Of a DNA stretch of 64,000 bases, positions 38,856-50,219 are shown in pieces. The translations under genes were made by a program, and so were the position numbers. Within the stretch, counting starts at the first letter, position 1, and every line of letters starts with the position of its first letter. The stretch comes from Rhizophagus irregularis (taxonomy: Eukaryota; Glomeromycota; Glomeromycetes; Glomerales; Glomeraceae): assembly GCF_026210795.1 (NCBI RefSeq), contig NC_089447.1, forward strand, positions 1,490,501 to 1,554,500, read 5' to 3'. The notes below the pieces were generated by a model, which was not told the origin of the DNA, did not search any database, and saw nothing but the letters and a program-made list of their open reading frames with translations.

Positions 38856-39011
38856 TATACATGCTGCCCAAATTATTTTGGGATGCCATAATTCATTCGG
38901 TTTATATATAATTTACTATGTAAAGTGCCAAAATAATTTGGGATGCCATAATTGAATTTGGGATTTTACTTATAATTACGGCAGTCCAAAATAATTTGGG
39001 TGGCATGTATA
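38856..39011. mobile_element. 156-bp MITE with 8-bp target duplication
   Basis: Inverted ends TATACATGCTGCCCAAATTA and its near-complement at the right (AATTTGGGTGGCATGTATA). The sequence ATATACCA occurs directly outside both ends (38848-38855 and 39012-39019). The interior repeats CCAAAATAATTTGGGATGCC. An 8-bp duplication suggests a hAT-type origin; reading the ends as TA|TACATGC would instead suggest a Tc1/mariner type. Confidence 0.75.
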
Positions 39012-41099
39012 ATATACCAGTCAGCGGCAGCATACAAAAAGTTTTTGAAAAAATACCAGAAATTTTCTGAAAAAATCTAAAAATCCTGGAAATTCATTTT
39101 TATATCAGAACATGTAAAGGCGCATAAAGTGGTAAAAATGGTTTTCATAATCCGGTGGATTCAGTTTTATTAAGTCTTAAAAAAAAATTTTTTATATTAT
39201 TACTATGCTGGGTGAGAATTTTTTAAAAATTAAAAAAAAATTTTGCATATAAAATTTTTGAAAAAAAAAATTAAAAGCTGGGTATTGCTTGTATTATAGA
39301 ATTTTTAAATTTTTATTATTGAAAACCATAAAATCAAGTTTGTATGGCTTAATCGAAACCAATAAAAAAAATTTTCTTTATTTAATTGGCAATTTAGCAT
39401 AAATTTATCAATATTCTAAAGTCTCAAATATTTTCATTGTGTCTTTATTACAATATAGATTTAAGCATTAAAGAATTAATAATAGCTTAATTCAAGAAAA
39501 TGAGAATTAATATTTTAATGTTTTTATTATATATTAATAAAATTCTGGCATTCATAAAATATATCCAAAAAAATTCTGGATTTAAAAAATTTTTATGGAT
39601 TTATCAAAACTTTTAGAAAATCTAAATAGATTTTGTGTGCTGATCAGTGACATATTTTAAAAAAGGGTCATAGTATCTTTCTAATATTTTCTAAAAGATT
39701 TTTAATAAGCTTATTGTTCAGTTCTATTTGAGTGGTCACTGCTTGCATACCATCTGGATGTGTTCTTGTCCTGATGGTCACTACTATACTAACAGGGGTA
39801 TAGTGAAATTTACTGTGGGATTTTACTGCACTAGATGGTATACACAAATAGTAAAATCTCAAATGCAATATCTTAACGATAATTTACTTTCTAATAAGTT
39901 TAGGCTAATTGAAGGACCCGGACATTACATATATAACTCATAACTAATCTGCATAAATTTACCACTTTTTGCTTCTGCTAAAATAGACCTAATTTGCTAA
40001 AAATCAAATTAGAGAAAAGGCTGATCATACACTCTTTCCCGTTGCTGCTCTGGCCATTTTTTTTAAAGAAGAAAATGGATGAAAAGTATAAGGACTTTTT
40101 GCTTTTTGGTTAACAAAAAGTCTTTTCGAGGTGCTCTAAGTTCTTTCACGTCGTATGAGCTTTACCCAACATTCACAAAAAGACTGTATGAAATTTAGAA
40201 ACATTATTCTTAAGGTTCTAGTCGCTATCAAATGACATTGTAAGATGGCAGTTCTGTACGAATGTTTCCCTGGCTTTCTGAAAGATTGAAAAGTAGTGCG
40301 TCTGGTTTCTACGCCTTTAAAGCTTACTGGCCAAGCAGTTTGCAAACCAGACCTTCGTCTTTGGAAGAAGTTCTTATCAATGAAGTTTCTACTAGTTGAA
40401 GAAGTATATATGGCGGGCTGTGAAAATTTGTGTTACATTCCTCTAATTTGCACATCTTAGAAATTAATCCAAAATGCATTTACCCTTTCCAAATGATCAT
40501 CATGTTTATCATGTGATTGATCGCCTTCACCTACTTCTGATATTTGTATTCAATTTTGAACCTTGTTGATCATCTCTATTATGAGATTGTTTCCACTCCT
40601 TATTATATATTTATTTCATTCCCTTTTGGGTTTGACCACTTCCTCATATAAAGACAAACTTATGGACTTAAATCTGGATTTTTGATCTTCTTTTTGGCTT
40701 TTAACTCCTTGTCTCCTTCTACTGATATTGGAATGGTTTTATTCTTTACTAACTCTTTATAGTTGGTACCAGCCGCTAGGCTTCTATCTCTTCCACTCTG
40801 TTTACGCTACGTACTATGGATCAATGGCTAAAACAGGCTATATTGTATCCTAGGGTACCCTGTGCTCTCACTGGATATAGCATCCAAGGTCTAGAGTTTG
40901 TAACAGCTAGTTTTTTCTTTTATCTTATTTATTCTAGTATTTGTAAAAGTTGTTTTATTGTTGTGTTTCATTTTTCTTTTTTGATCTAGTCCTTTTTGTA
41001 TGTGTTATTATTTTTTCTCTTTTTGAATTTCATCTCCGCTCAATCAGATGTTTGCCTGTGAGCTAAATCCAACATCAGGAAATTTTATAGCGCGAAAAA

Positions 41100-41700
41100 T
41101 TGCGTAAGTTTACGATTTTGTAAGTTTACGAAAGTTTATGGCATAATATTTTGAAAAATTTCAAAATATTACGTAAGTTTACAATTTCGTAAGATTTATG
41201 TGATATTACGGTTAAAATATTACGTAAGTTTTCAATATCGTAAGATTTACGCAATATTACGGTCAAAATATTCTGCAAATTTACGAAACTGTAAACCTGC
41301 GTAATATTACGGTTGAAATATTTCGAAAATTTACGAAACTGTAAACCTGCGTAATATTACGGTTGAAATATTTCGAAAATTTACGAAACTGTAAACCTGC
41401 GTAATATTACGGTTAAAATATTTCAAAAATTTACGAAACTGTAAACCTGCGTAATATTACGGTTGAAATATTTCGAAAATTTACGAAACTGTAAACCTGC
41501 GTAATATTACGGTTAAAATATTTTGAAAATTTACGAAACTGTAAACCTGCGTAATATTACGGTTAAAATATTTTGAAAATTTACGAAACTGTAAACCTGC
41601 GTAATATTACGGTTAAAATATTTCGAAAATTTACGAAACTGTAAACCTGCGTAATATTACGGTTGAAATATTTCGAAAATTTACGAGATTGTAAACTGCA
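41100..41700. repeat. 50-bp satellite array built on TTACG/CGTAA
   Basis: Eight regular 50-bp copies begin with TTACGAAACTGTAAACCTGC at 41281, 41331, 41381, 41431, 41481, 41531, 41581 and 41631. A diverged end starts at 41681, and more degenerate units lie in 41100-41280. Each unit has the perfect palindrome CGTAATATTACG. Copies differ mainly at GGTTGAAA/GGTTAAAA and TTTCG/TTTTG. Related motifs appear at 50220-50720. Confidence 0.95.
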
Positions 41701-42069
41701 TATGCAGTAGAACGTATACAAGGGGCATGTGATACTATTGAATAATCAAAAATAATATAAACACCTTTTCTTTTATATAAACACCTTTTTTTTTAAGTTT
41801 GGGAAAGCAAATTTATTTTTATTTACGAATTTTTTATTATTTACAATTTTTATGTTAAAAATTAAAGTAAATTCTAATTTTTATTATAACTTAATAAAAA
41901 AATACACATTTGATACTTGTTCGCTACTATTTTATAAAATAGTACCCAGGCTGTACGGCGTGGACGTCAGTATCAGTCACAGCCCAAAAAAAACGTGAGT
42001 CTCCAGCCGATATTTGGTACGGACTGGGCCTAGCTACTCACTTAATAAATAATAAAAAAATAAAAATAA

Positions 42070-42695
42070 TTATCTTCTTCTACAATACGTAGGTAAGTTT
42101 CTCCTTGCCCTATGATCATCACGCGTGACTAAAATTGATCAAATTTATCAAATTTAAAACATGAACGTAAATATTAATTATAAATTTTATTATAGTATAA
42201 TTACCCGGCCTCTCCCAAAATCTCGTTCTAAATTCGCGATAATATCTTGCGCCGGTACGCGTCCACAGCCGCCGCCCAGGGTTACCATTATGATAAAGGA
42301 CATAGTTCTAAATATCAAAATCAGTTTGAATATTCGGTAAATACATTTAATTTATATGAATGTAATTTTATTTATTTACTTACATGGTAATCCCTGACGA
42401 GGTTCCTCCACTTTTGGCTGCACTGCTTGCCCGGAAACCCTCGTTCAAAATATTCTATTTATTCTGATTCAATTAAATGGATTGGTTAATTTGAATTTAA
42501 ATTCTTTCTTAAAGAAATTATAGATATTAGTCATATGAACCTATTGGCAACAGAGTCCCAAAAATCTTGGCGGCTTCTACCATTAATATTGTGGTAGGCG
42601 CGGTTTCTGTCTCGGCGTATGTCAACAAGTTCGTCCATCATAGCCCAGTTCCAATGGACGTTATAGTGGGAACGATAACGTGTGTGGCGAGGCAT
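42070..42695 (-). pseudogene. Myb/SANT-like DNA-binding protein, one-base frameshift
   Basis: Four exons, complement of 42541-42695, 42384-42454, 42205-42307 and 42070-42128, about 135 residues. It begins MPRHTRYRSHYNVHWNWAMM and carries a trihelix/Myb-SANT pattern: W-x-W-x-x-MMDELVDIRRDR, then FWDSVANR, then FPGKQCSQKWRNLVRDYH, then a Trp/Arg-rich stretch ending in ARRNLPTYCRRR. All four exons have GT-AG ends. The frame only closes if one T of the TTTT run at 42447-42450 is ignored, so the gene is either disabled by a one-base insertion or carries a homopolymer sequencing error. Such small Myb/SANT proteins are often transposon-derived (compare Harbinger partner proteins). It lies 0.5 kb outside the Plavaka element; whether it belongs to any element is open. 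Confidence 0.65.
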
Positions 42696-43227
42696 TATTA
42701 GATTAGATTTGATTTTTATAATTTGATTTTAGGATGAGTAAAAATTTGAAAGAAAGTCGTAAAATGTCACTTTAAATAAAATTTGAACAATACCTCTTTG
42801 GTTTGATTTTATTTCTCGTTTCAATTAAAATTTAATTTATTAGACTTTTCATCATTAAACATATTAATTAAATCTCATGCGGATATGGATTATCTAAATA
42901 TAAATATCATGATTCTAAATATAAATATAAATCACTTAATTTATTTTAATTTTTTTTTAAAAAAAAATCTTAGTTTGATTTCAATTAAAAATAATTAAAA
43001 ATCATGTACATGTTTTGGTTATTTAAATATAAATATCAATATATTATATTTAAAAATAAACCAATTTATTATTAGCACATTCTATTGAATTTTAAAAAAA
43101 TCAATTTTTTTTTAAAAAAAAATCATCAATATATCATATTTAAAAATAAAACAATTATATTCTGATTAAATATTTTGCGTACATTTCTTAAAAAAATCAT
43201 AAAAAAAAATCTTGTACGTCGTACATG
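42696..43227. other. AT-rich spacer before the transposon
   Basis: About 530 bp of AT-rich DNA with repeated TAAATATAAATAT words between the Myb/SANT-like gene and the left terminal repeat. It ends in a TGTACGTCGTACA palindrome just outside the repeat. No gene seen. Confidence 0.5.
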
Positions 43228-43425
43228 CAATTACTAAATATCATCCCCTTGTGATAAATAAAAAATTACATAACACAAACTCAACACAAACTCAACACAA
43301 ATTTAACAAATTTAACGAAATTTGGCCAAAATTAATAATTTTTTACCAGAATTATCAACACAAATTGAACACAAATTGAACACAAATTTCAGTCACGATT
43401 TATTTATGTCACACCCGTGTTGTTA
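43228..43425 (+). repeat. left terminal inverted repeat of the Plavaka element
   Basis: Starts CAATTACTAAATAT and ends at ACACCCGTGTTGTTA. It matches the reverse complement of 49158-49343 with roughly ten substitutions and one extra 11-bp ACACAAACTCA-type unit. Inside are tandem AACACAAATTG words and the block TTTAACGAAATTTGGCC. Confidence 0.92.
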
Positions 43426-43534
43426 ATAATTAAATAAATAAATCTGCATTTTATTTATGATATGGGAAACGTGACCATAAATTCTTTAAGGATATAATTT
43501 TATTAAAATAAATCAAAACTCCTATATCAAGTGA

Positions 43535-46500
43535 CTAAAAAATATATTTATTTACGAAATATTCATTTTGTTTATCAAATCGGGGTACTATGCGAACGAC
43601 ACCACGTATAGACTCTATAGCTACAAAGTTATATAATTCTATCAATTTTAAGTGAGGACATCCATATAAATATGGGTTCCTTTTAGATTTAAAATCATAC
43701 CATTGAATTAATGCGAGATTTAGCGGTGGGTCTGTTAATACTTCTGCTAACAATAAGGCCTATAAATAATAAATATTTATTAATACTTTATAATAAATTA
43801 TTACATAAATTGGAAAAATACCTGTCCATAACAAAGTCCTTTGTCTGATATATAATCATTTGATTCTTCAGAATCCATTGAAATAGCTATGTCGCTAAAC
43901 CATACTTTATTATGATATCTGTTTGTGGCATGCATTATGGCACCATTTTCCAGTATTACTGATCCGTATATGTTTATTCGGGTTTTACCAATAATTGTGA
44001 ACCCATCAAGTAAATCTAGATATGAATCCAGACAACTTATAAATCTAGCAAAACCGGTCTGCATTTTATTGTCTACGGAATCTTTTTTTTCATTAAAAAA
44101 TGTATTTGCATCTTGTAAAGAGAAATCAAAGAGTCTTGCAGAAAATTTACAAGTGCGAGGTGTTTTTGCCGGATTCACTGAATGTTGAGACATTCTAATA
44201 GATATTGCTTGACGTTTATCTATTAATTTAATTTCCATCTTAAGTTATATAATAAATATATACAATAAATAAATTTCCAAATACTTACAGTTCGTAAAAG
44301 CTGAGGTTCGACATCTTTTTTATTGCTAATTCGGTAGGGTATTTTAACGAAATATTTGTGGAGACTTTCGTAAGTTTCTGTGGTATAGCCATTTATTGCG
44401 CCATAAGATCGTATTGAGTCAATAATGTGATAAACCCATGAATGCAATTTAGGCAACTTCAAATTGGAAGGAGAAACAAATTTAAAAGCCTTGACAAACA
44501 TCCGCGTCCATCTATGTATTGCATCCTAAAATTTAAATGTTAATTTAATTTATTTAATTTAAATTTTCGATTTTACTAAAATTTTAATACATACATTAAA
44601 TTTCTCCAAGTCACTTTCACTAAATTCTTCATATCTACTTAAAATATACATTTCATTCCAATATTTGTACAATTTCACAAGATCATCATTATTTACAAAA
44701 TTATCTACTTCGTTATTATTTTCATCATATAAATTATCAATAACAAATATCATGACTTTCATCAAACTTCGATATTCATTAGCAGTTAATCTTGCAATTG
44801 ACTGCAGTCCATTGGAAAAAATTTTAATGGCGGGAAAACGTGGAATTGCTGCTAGACGGCGATCTACTTCTTCAACTAATTTATTACCATTAACATGTTG
44901 CAATTTTAAGATATCGCACGTGAAGATAATTTGATAACGAAATAAACCCAAATCTAAATGATGCATTCTGTCGGGAACAGTAGCCAAGTAGATATTTATA
45001 TTCCTTGATAATATAAATATTTATAATTAATATATATATATGTTATTATAATTATTTCTACTTTTGCATACTTACGGCAAATCCCAAAAAAAATTAGGTA
45101 CAGATTCTATGCAAACAGATTTTTGTGTATCATTTTCAAAATATTTACGCATTTCATCATGAGTTCTTAGTATTACATCATTAACCGATAAGTTTATATT
45201 TGCAAGATTGTCCCTTTTAATTAAACAGGAGTGACATGAAAGGCTTGAATTGGAGGATTTATAAACTAAACAAAAACTTGCGGCTTCTGGCCAATCTGCA
45301 ATAATAGTTAAAACTCTAGGATAAAACCAGGTATTTTCATTATTTATAAAAAGGTCTATACCATCTTTTAATAAAATAATTGGTTCTAGTAAATGACGTA
45401 AAGATTTATGAAAGGTATCACGAACCAGATCTTTATTTGCAGCTTCTAAAATTGGTAAATATCCCAAAAGTTGCTTTGCATCCTGTTTATTACGACGCCA
45501 TATTGGGATATTGCCTAATGAAATATATATTGGATGCAATTGACTTTTTCCTAATGTATCTGTAGTTGTTGCATCAGAATATAAAATAATTGATAATAAT
45601 TTGGAACCAGTAGGTAAGGATTCTTGCGTAGTTTTCCACCATTTTCCAGTGTTTTGTTCACTGTAAATACTTTCTCTATTATACTATAAAATAATATAAA
45701 TAAATTAAAATAAATATTATTTAAATTATTGAATTAACTAATATTTACTATTTACCTCATAGTTTTCGTAAGATAGCGCAAAATTTTGAAATTTTGTGTT
45801 ATGTCAGGAACAGTTAAGATATTTTTGATGCACTGTATTAAGTTTTGATAATAAAGAAAATAATCTTTATCCTTATGTTTTGTTATAAGAACTTTACTAA
45901 ATTCTAAATTAGAAAACTGCATATTATTCATAAATGCTCGTCCCTGTTCAATATTTTTTGGTAATGGTGATTCTGTAAGATTTGAATGTTTATTAAAAAA
46001 ACGTATTATTTCATTACCACCTTTATTGTTTATTTTATATTTCGTTACTAATAACATTAGATCATTATAAGCATCATTAGGAAATTCTGTGCAAGTTTTG
46101 GTATTGAGATTTTTGGGTTCTTCAAAAATTTCAGGCTCTTCAGATGAATCTAATATATTTTCAAAGTTACTATCTTCAAGGCTCATCTCTGATATTGCAC
46201 TTCCAATACTGTCAAATGACATATTTTGTACATTATTATCATCATCCACCTAAAATTATAAACCAAAATGAGTTAGTATAATTTGAGCTTTTTCTTTAAA
46301 AAGAATAATCTGGAATAACATAATTATTGAGCTTTTTCTTTAAAAAGAATAATCTGGAATAACATAATTACCTCAACTTTATCATTTTCATATTCACTAC
46401 TTAGATTACTTCGTATCCATTTCACTGCTATATTTTTCACTATCATTATTATCATCATCATCTTCTACTTCTACTTCTACATTTTTTAAGCATTTTTGGG

Positions 46501-46564
46501 CGTGTTGAGTATATGCAAAGCGTTGACTGAATATTCGCATACAAAGGGGGCATTTGAAACTCAT
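43535..46564 (-). CDS. Plavaka-family transposase
   Basis: Exons complement of 46372-46564, 45756-46249, 45076-45675, 44595-45003, 44289-44525, 43822-44238 and 43535-43759. From 46249 onward the six exons read 793 aa without a break. Family blocks: ILYSDATTTDTLGKSQ and HPIYISLGNIPIWRR; DWPEAASFCLVYKSS with a Cys pair; YLATVPDRMHHLDLGLFRYQ; HSWVYHIIDSIRSYGAINGY then TTETYESLHKYFVK; C-terminal VPRFDKQNEYFVNKYIF. The Asp in YSDAT, Asp in HHLDLG and Glu in TETYES are candidate catalytic acids (inference). The first exon encodes a zinc finger, FKCPLCMRIF...H...C. Its frame does not join the next exon without a one-base shift or an unrecognised intron, so the N-terminus is unresolved. Confidence 0.82.
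46283..46370. repeat. 44-bp tandem duplication in the first transposase intron
   Basis: TTGAGCTTTTTCTTTAAAAA plus 24 more bases occurs twice head to tail (46283-46326 and 46327-46370). The outer end of the second copy supplies the splice donor (minus-strand GTAATTATG), and the inner copy carries the same potential donor. A recent duplication that could affect splicing of the zinc-finger exon. Confidence 0.9.
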
Positions 46565-47665
46565 GTTACTAAATTAACGTGTCAAATTTGATGAAAAGTA
46601 TCAATTCACTATTTAATTTATATGAGATTATGTGTGCTAATAAAATTATATTGCAAATTCATTGTAAAAATTTAATGAATTAATTGAATGGATTACAATT
46701 GATTGAGTTATTTGAATAGACGCGACTACGCAAATTTACGCATTAATGAATGGAACTGGCTGTAAGAATCTGGTGGCTAATATCGCGGAATCATTCGCAA
46801 TTTTACGCATTATAGCAAAATTTAAAATATGCGAAACACTCAGCAATTTTGCTGTCGGGAACTTGCCGAGTTCGTGGGTTGGCAAATCTAAAAATAAATG
46901 TAACAAGTCTCATGATGTACCATATAAATATTGTTTATTATTTTATTTACTATTTCAATTTGCCGGCAACCTGCCAAGTGAATCTGACAGCAAAAGTGCT
47001 GAGTGTTTCGCATATTTTGAATTTGCTGTAACGGGCTGTAAGAATTCGGATGGCTTATTCAATCGGCTAATCATCTGATAATCGCCGCAAATTTATTGGC
47101 TTAACGGCAAATCACTTTTACAATAATGGACGGATGATCAGCCACAAATTTATGCGATAATCAGGTTATAAGCACTCAAGATCACTATCAATCTGATCAG
47201 CCAAATGAGTTCACTGGCTGCAACTTTTTTTTTCCATGCATAAAAGCTCCAACATGTGTAACATGTTATTTTTTTATAAATTGGATTTGATTAATATTTC
47301 GATTGTACTATGTGCTTTTACGAGAGTTTTTTTTTAAAGTTCTCTTATGAAAGTGTTACAATATTTTTTCGTAATATCACGATGCAAAATTTTTGCATTA
47401 GTACATTCATTTTTCGTAATATTTCGCATTAGTTCATCCATTTTTCGCAATATTTCGCAAGTTTTTTTTCTTTTTTTAAGTATAGAATGGCGGAAATTAC
47501 CTTATGACAGCTTGCCTCCTTTTTCTGAATTTCTGATTCATGTATTTCCCCCTTTTTCCTCATCCTTTTTGAATTTTCTAGTTCACCTTTTTCTCATATA
47601 TTTCCTCTTTTTTCTCATATATTTCCTCCTTTTTCTCATATTTTCGTTTCAAATTTATTATCATA
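46565..47665. promoter_or_regulatory. 1.1-kb divergent control region inside the transposon
   Basis: Spacer between the two element genes. It has an inverted pair of 33-bp arms (46824-46856 and 46986-47018, one mismatch, AAAATATGCGAAACACTCAG start) inside a segment flanked by the 12-bp direct repeat GGCTGTAAGAAT (46758-46769, 47034-47045). TTACGCA/TTTCGCA words are frequent. Three copies of a 20-21-bp TTTCCTCCTTTTTCTCATAT unit lie just before the start of the rightward gene. Confidence 0.6.
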
Positions 47666-49068
47666 ATGGCTACAAAGTGTGGTGAGAAACGAAGAATTGA
47701 TGATAATGAAAGATTTTTAAAACGTAGTACTGAGGGTAGCGAAGCTGAGAAGCGAGTGAGAATATCTGATGATAGCGTTAATGGTATATATGACATGATA
47801 TGTATCATATTCTTTATAAAAGAAATTATATAATATATAGTTAAATTATATTTTATTGTTAAAATTAATAAAAAAACAATAGAAAAACTATTAAGAACCA
47901 ATTCGCAGATAATTTCTAAGCTTGAAGTTCTTATCACCGGACAAAAAAATCTCGAAACCCGTCTCTCGAGCATAGAAAAAAAGCTCAACAATAATAACAA
48001 AAATAATAATAATACAATAGATCCGGAGTATGTAAAGGTAATAAAGATGAATATTATTTAATGTAAACCTGAAATGCTAACCTCGTTTGATTAGAAGCTC
48101 GTTAGGAAGGTGTCAAAAATTTTATTTGAAAATTTTGTTTATCCTTCGCAAGACGAGTACAAACTCGCTACCGAAAAATATTTAAAAGATGAAAATCTGG
48201 AATTTATGCGCCAGTTCAAAAAAAATCAATGGATTATTTTTTTCGAAAAAAAAAATTGCCCGACTGTAAGTTAAAGCAATTATGAATTTTATTAAATTTC
48301 ATACTAACATTTTTTTTTAATAGTTAGTACAACAACATAGAAGCATACGAGGGACGTTCACGTCTAGAGTTAAAGACGTTATGTATTCTGTTTTCGAAGT
48401 GACTGGGCATAAATTACCATCTATTAACACTCAGGCTAGTCCGTCAAAGATTCAGGAATGGAAGAGTAAGGCGGAGGTGAAAAGATGTTACAACAACCTA
48501 TTTAAAAAGGTTAAAGATGGGCAACCTACGACATATATGTCGCTGATAATTGATAAGTTGCGAAAAGAAAATAAAAATCCCTCAAAAACACAAATAGCGT
48601 ATGCGATTAGCATATGTGAAACGTACTTAAATCCTAATAATCAAAACATTCAAATGAGCGAAAGTATAATGAAGTCGAAGATAATCAACAACTTAGTAAG
48701 TTTTTAATTTACAATTTGCAAAATGTGAATTATTTGAATTACAGTTTATTTATTTATTTATTGATTTTTAGCAAAAGTTGGAAAATAGGGATAAATTTAC
48801 ACATTCAGACGATGATTCTCATGATGGTAATGATGTAGATGATGGTGGTGATAGAGCAGCTGACGATAGAGCAGGTGCGGCTGATGATGGTGTGACTAAC
48901 GATGGTAGGCCTAACGATGGTGCGGCTAACGATGATGCGGCCAACGATGGTGCGGCCAATGATGGCATAGCTAATGATGATATACTTTCTATTGACTCTT
49001 ATAACACGGAGGAGGAAGGTCGGTATGTAAATAGTTTATTAGAGAATTATGGGTTGCATAGGAAATAA
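47666..49068 (+). CDS. transposon-borne gene of unknown function, coiled coil plus acidic tail
   Basis: Five exons (47666-47783, 47883-48037, 48095-48265, 48324-48695, 48772-49068) give an intact 370-aa protein that I do not recognise. Order: basic N-terminus (MATKCGEKRRIDD), a coiled coil (TNSQIISKLEVLITGQKNLE...LSSIEKKL), an Asn run, and a conserved-looking globular middle (VRKVSKILFENFVYPSQDEY; QFKKNQWIIFFEKKNCPT; RSIRGTFTSRVKDVMYSVFE). Then comes a Lys-rich helical part and a C-terminal Asp/Asn/Ala/Gly repeat (ANDGAANDG-type), ending in EEEGRYVNSLLENYGLHRK. It lies inside the terminal repeats, divergent from the transposase, so it is probably a partner protein (DNA binding, targeting or regulation). 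That role is inference. Confidence 0.8.
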
Positions 49069-49157
49069 ATATTATTTTTTATATATATCACACGTAATAG
49101 CATTTTTTTTACCATAATTAATATAGTTTTAATAAATAAAATGGTTATTAATTAATT

Positions 49158-49343
49158 TAACAACACGGGTGTGACATAAATAAATCGTGGCTGAAATTTG
49201 TGTTCAATTTGTGTTCAATTTGTGTTGATAATTCTGGTAAAAATTTGTTAATTTTGGCCAAATTTCGTTAAATTTGTTAAATTTGTGTTGAATTTGTGTT
49301 GATAATTTTTAATTTATCACGAGGGGATAATATTTAGTAATTG
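49158..49343 (-). repeat. right terminal inverted repeat of the Plavaka element
   Basis: Reverse complement of 43228-43425. The stretch TAACAACACGGGTGTGACAT faces inward and ...TATTTAGTAATTG is the outer end. It lacks one of the short ACACAAACTCA units of the left copy. Confidence 0.92.
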
Positions 49344-49604
49344 TGCATATACAATTTCTGTGATTTTTTAAAATGCGGATTTCCGTAATTTTACGATATC
49401 GTATTTTCTGGCCAATCAAATTAGGCTGATCCTTGCATGTGATTTAATCATTTAATCATTTAATCATGCACGCGTTTTTGTCTTATTTATTTGTGTTTCT
49501 TATTTCTTTATTTTTTTGTTCAATATTTTTAATTTTTTTGTCTCTTCTTTCTATTATTTCTTTAATTATATACAATATATTTACATATATTTCATAATTT
49601 ATTG

Positions 49605-50020
49605 CTTTGCAGGTATAGAAATATTTGTTTATTAATACTAATTATTTTCATTTTTTTTTACCTCTTTGTTATTTTGTATCGTAATACTAACAATAATATC
49701 CATGTTTCCTTTATTCCTTTTTACTTGTACTTTAATACTAACGATACTAACAATACTAACAACATGTTTATTTTTTCCTTTCTCTTTATTTCTTTATTCT
49801 TTTGTTCAATTACTTTGCAGGTATAGAAATATTTATTTATTAATACTAATTATTTTAATATTAACGCGTTTTTTTTTTACCTCTTTGTTACTTTTAGGCG
49901 TCGTAATACTAACAATACTATCTACGTTTCCTTTATTTCTTTTTACTTGTACTTTAATACTAACGATAATATCCATGTTTCTTTTACTCCTTTTACTGTT
50001 TCTTTAACTCTTTTTACCTT
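49605..50020. repeat. 208-bp tandem duplication
   Basis: CTTTGCAGGTATAGAAATAT begins at 49605 and again at 49813, and about 200 bp of pyrimidine-rich sequence with TAATACTAACAATA words is repeated after each. The Phe/Leu-rich open frames here are by-products of the composition. Confidence 0.8.
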
Positions 50021-50219
50021 AATACTAACAATAATAACAATATTTCTTTTATCTTTATATCTAATACTAACGTTACTATAGCTGTTTCTCTTCTTTTTAC
50101 GTCTAATAATATTGTTACTCTACTCTTTCTTTTTTTTACTTTTATGTATTCTGTATATATTAATAAATACTTGTAATTTTTTATGGTTTAATAAAATTAT
50201 ATCTAATAAAACATACATT

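Larger units (their letters stand above)
36630..42069. other. 5.4-kb repeat-rich region without recognised genes
   Basis: Right after RAD5 the sequence changes from genes to repeats. It holds three inverted-repeat elements (listed separately), a long AT-rich unassigned part (39020-41100), and a satellite at 41100-41700. Open frames at 37053-37289 and 39668-39943 overlap the repeats or are low-quality and are not called. Confidence 0.6.
43228..49343. mobile_element. Plavaka-type DNA transposon, apparently complete (6.1 kb)
   Basis: Bounded by inverted terminal repeats at 43228-43425 and 49158-49343. It holds two divergent genes: a seven-exon Plavaka-family transposase on the minus strand and a five-exon gene of unknown function on the plus strand. 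Plavaka elements belong to the CACTA/KDZ-related DNA transposons of fungi. Terminal repeats close to 190 bp, intact catalytic exons and an intact partner gene suggest recent activity. I could not find a convincing target-site duplication at the two ends. Confidence 0.85.

Noticed and set aside
41100..41700. CRISPR-like array
   Set aside because: Copies are contiguous 50-bp units without unique spacers, in a eukaryotic genome.
47347..47685. 112-codon frame upstream of the partner gene
   Set aside because: Phe/Ser-rich translation of T-tracts and a 20-21-bp repeat in the presumed 5' UTR.
49602..50007. Phe/Leu-rich frames resembling membrane proteins
   Set aside because: They are products of a 208-bp tandem, pyrimidine-rich duplication; the hydrophobicity is compositional.
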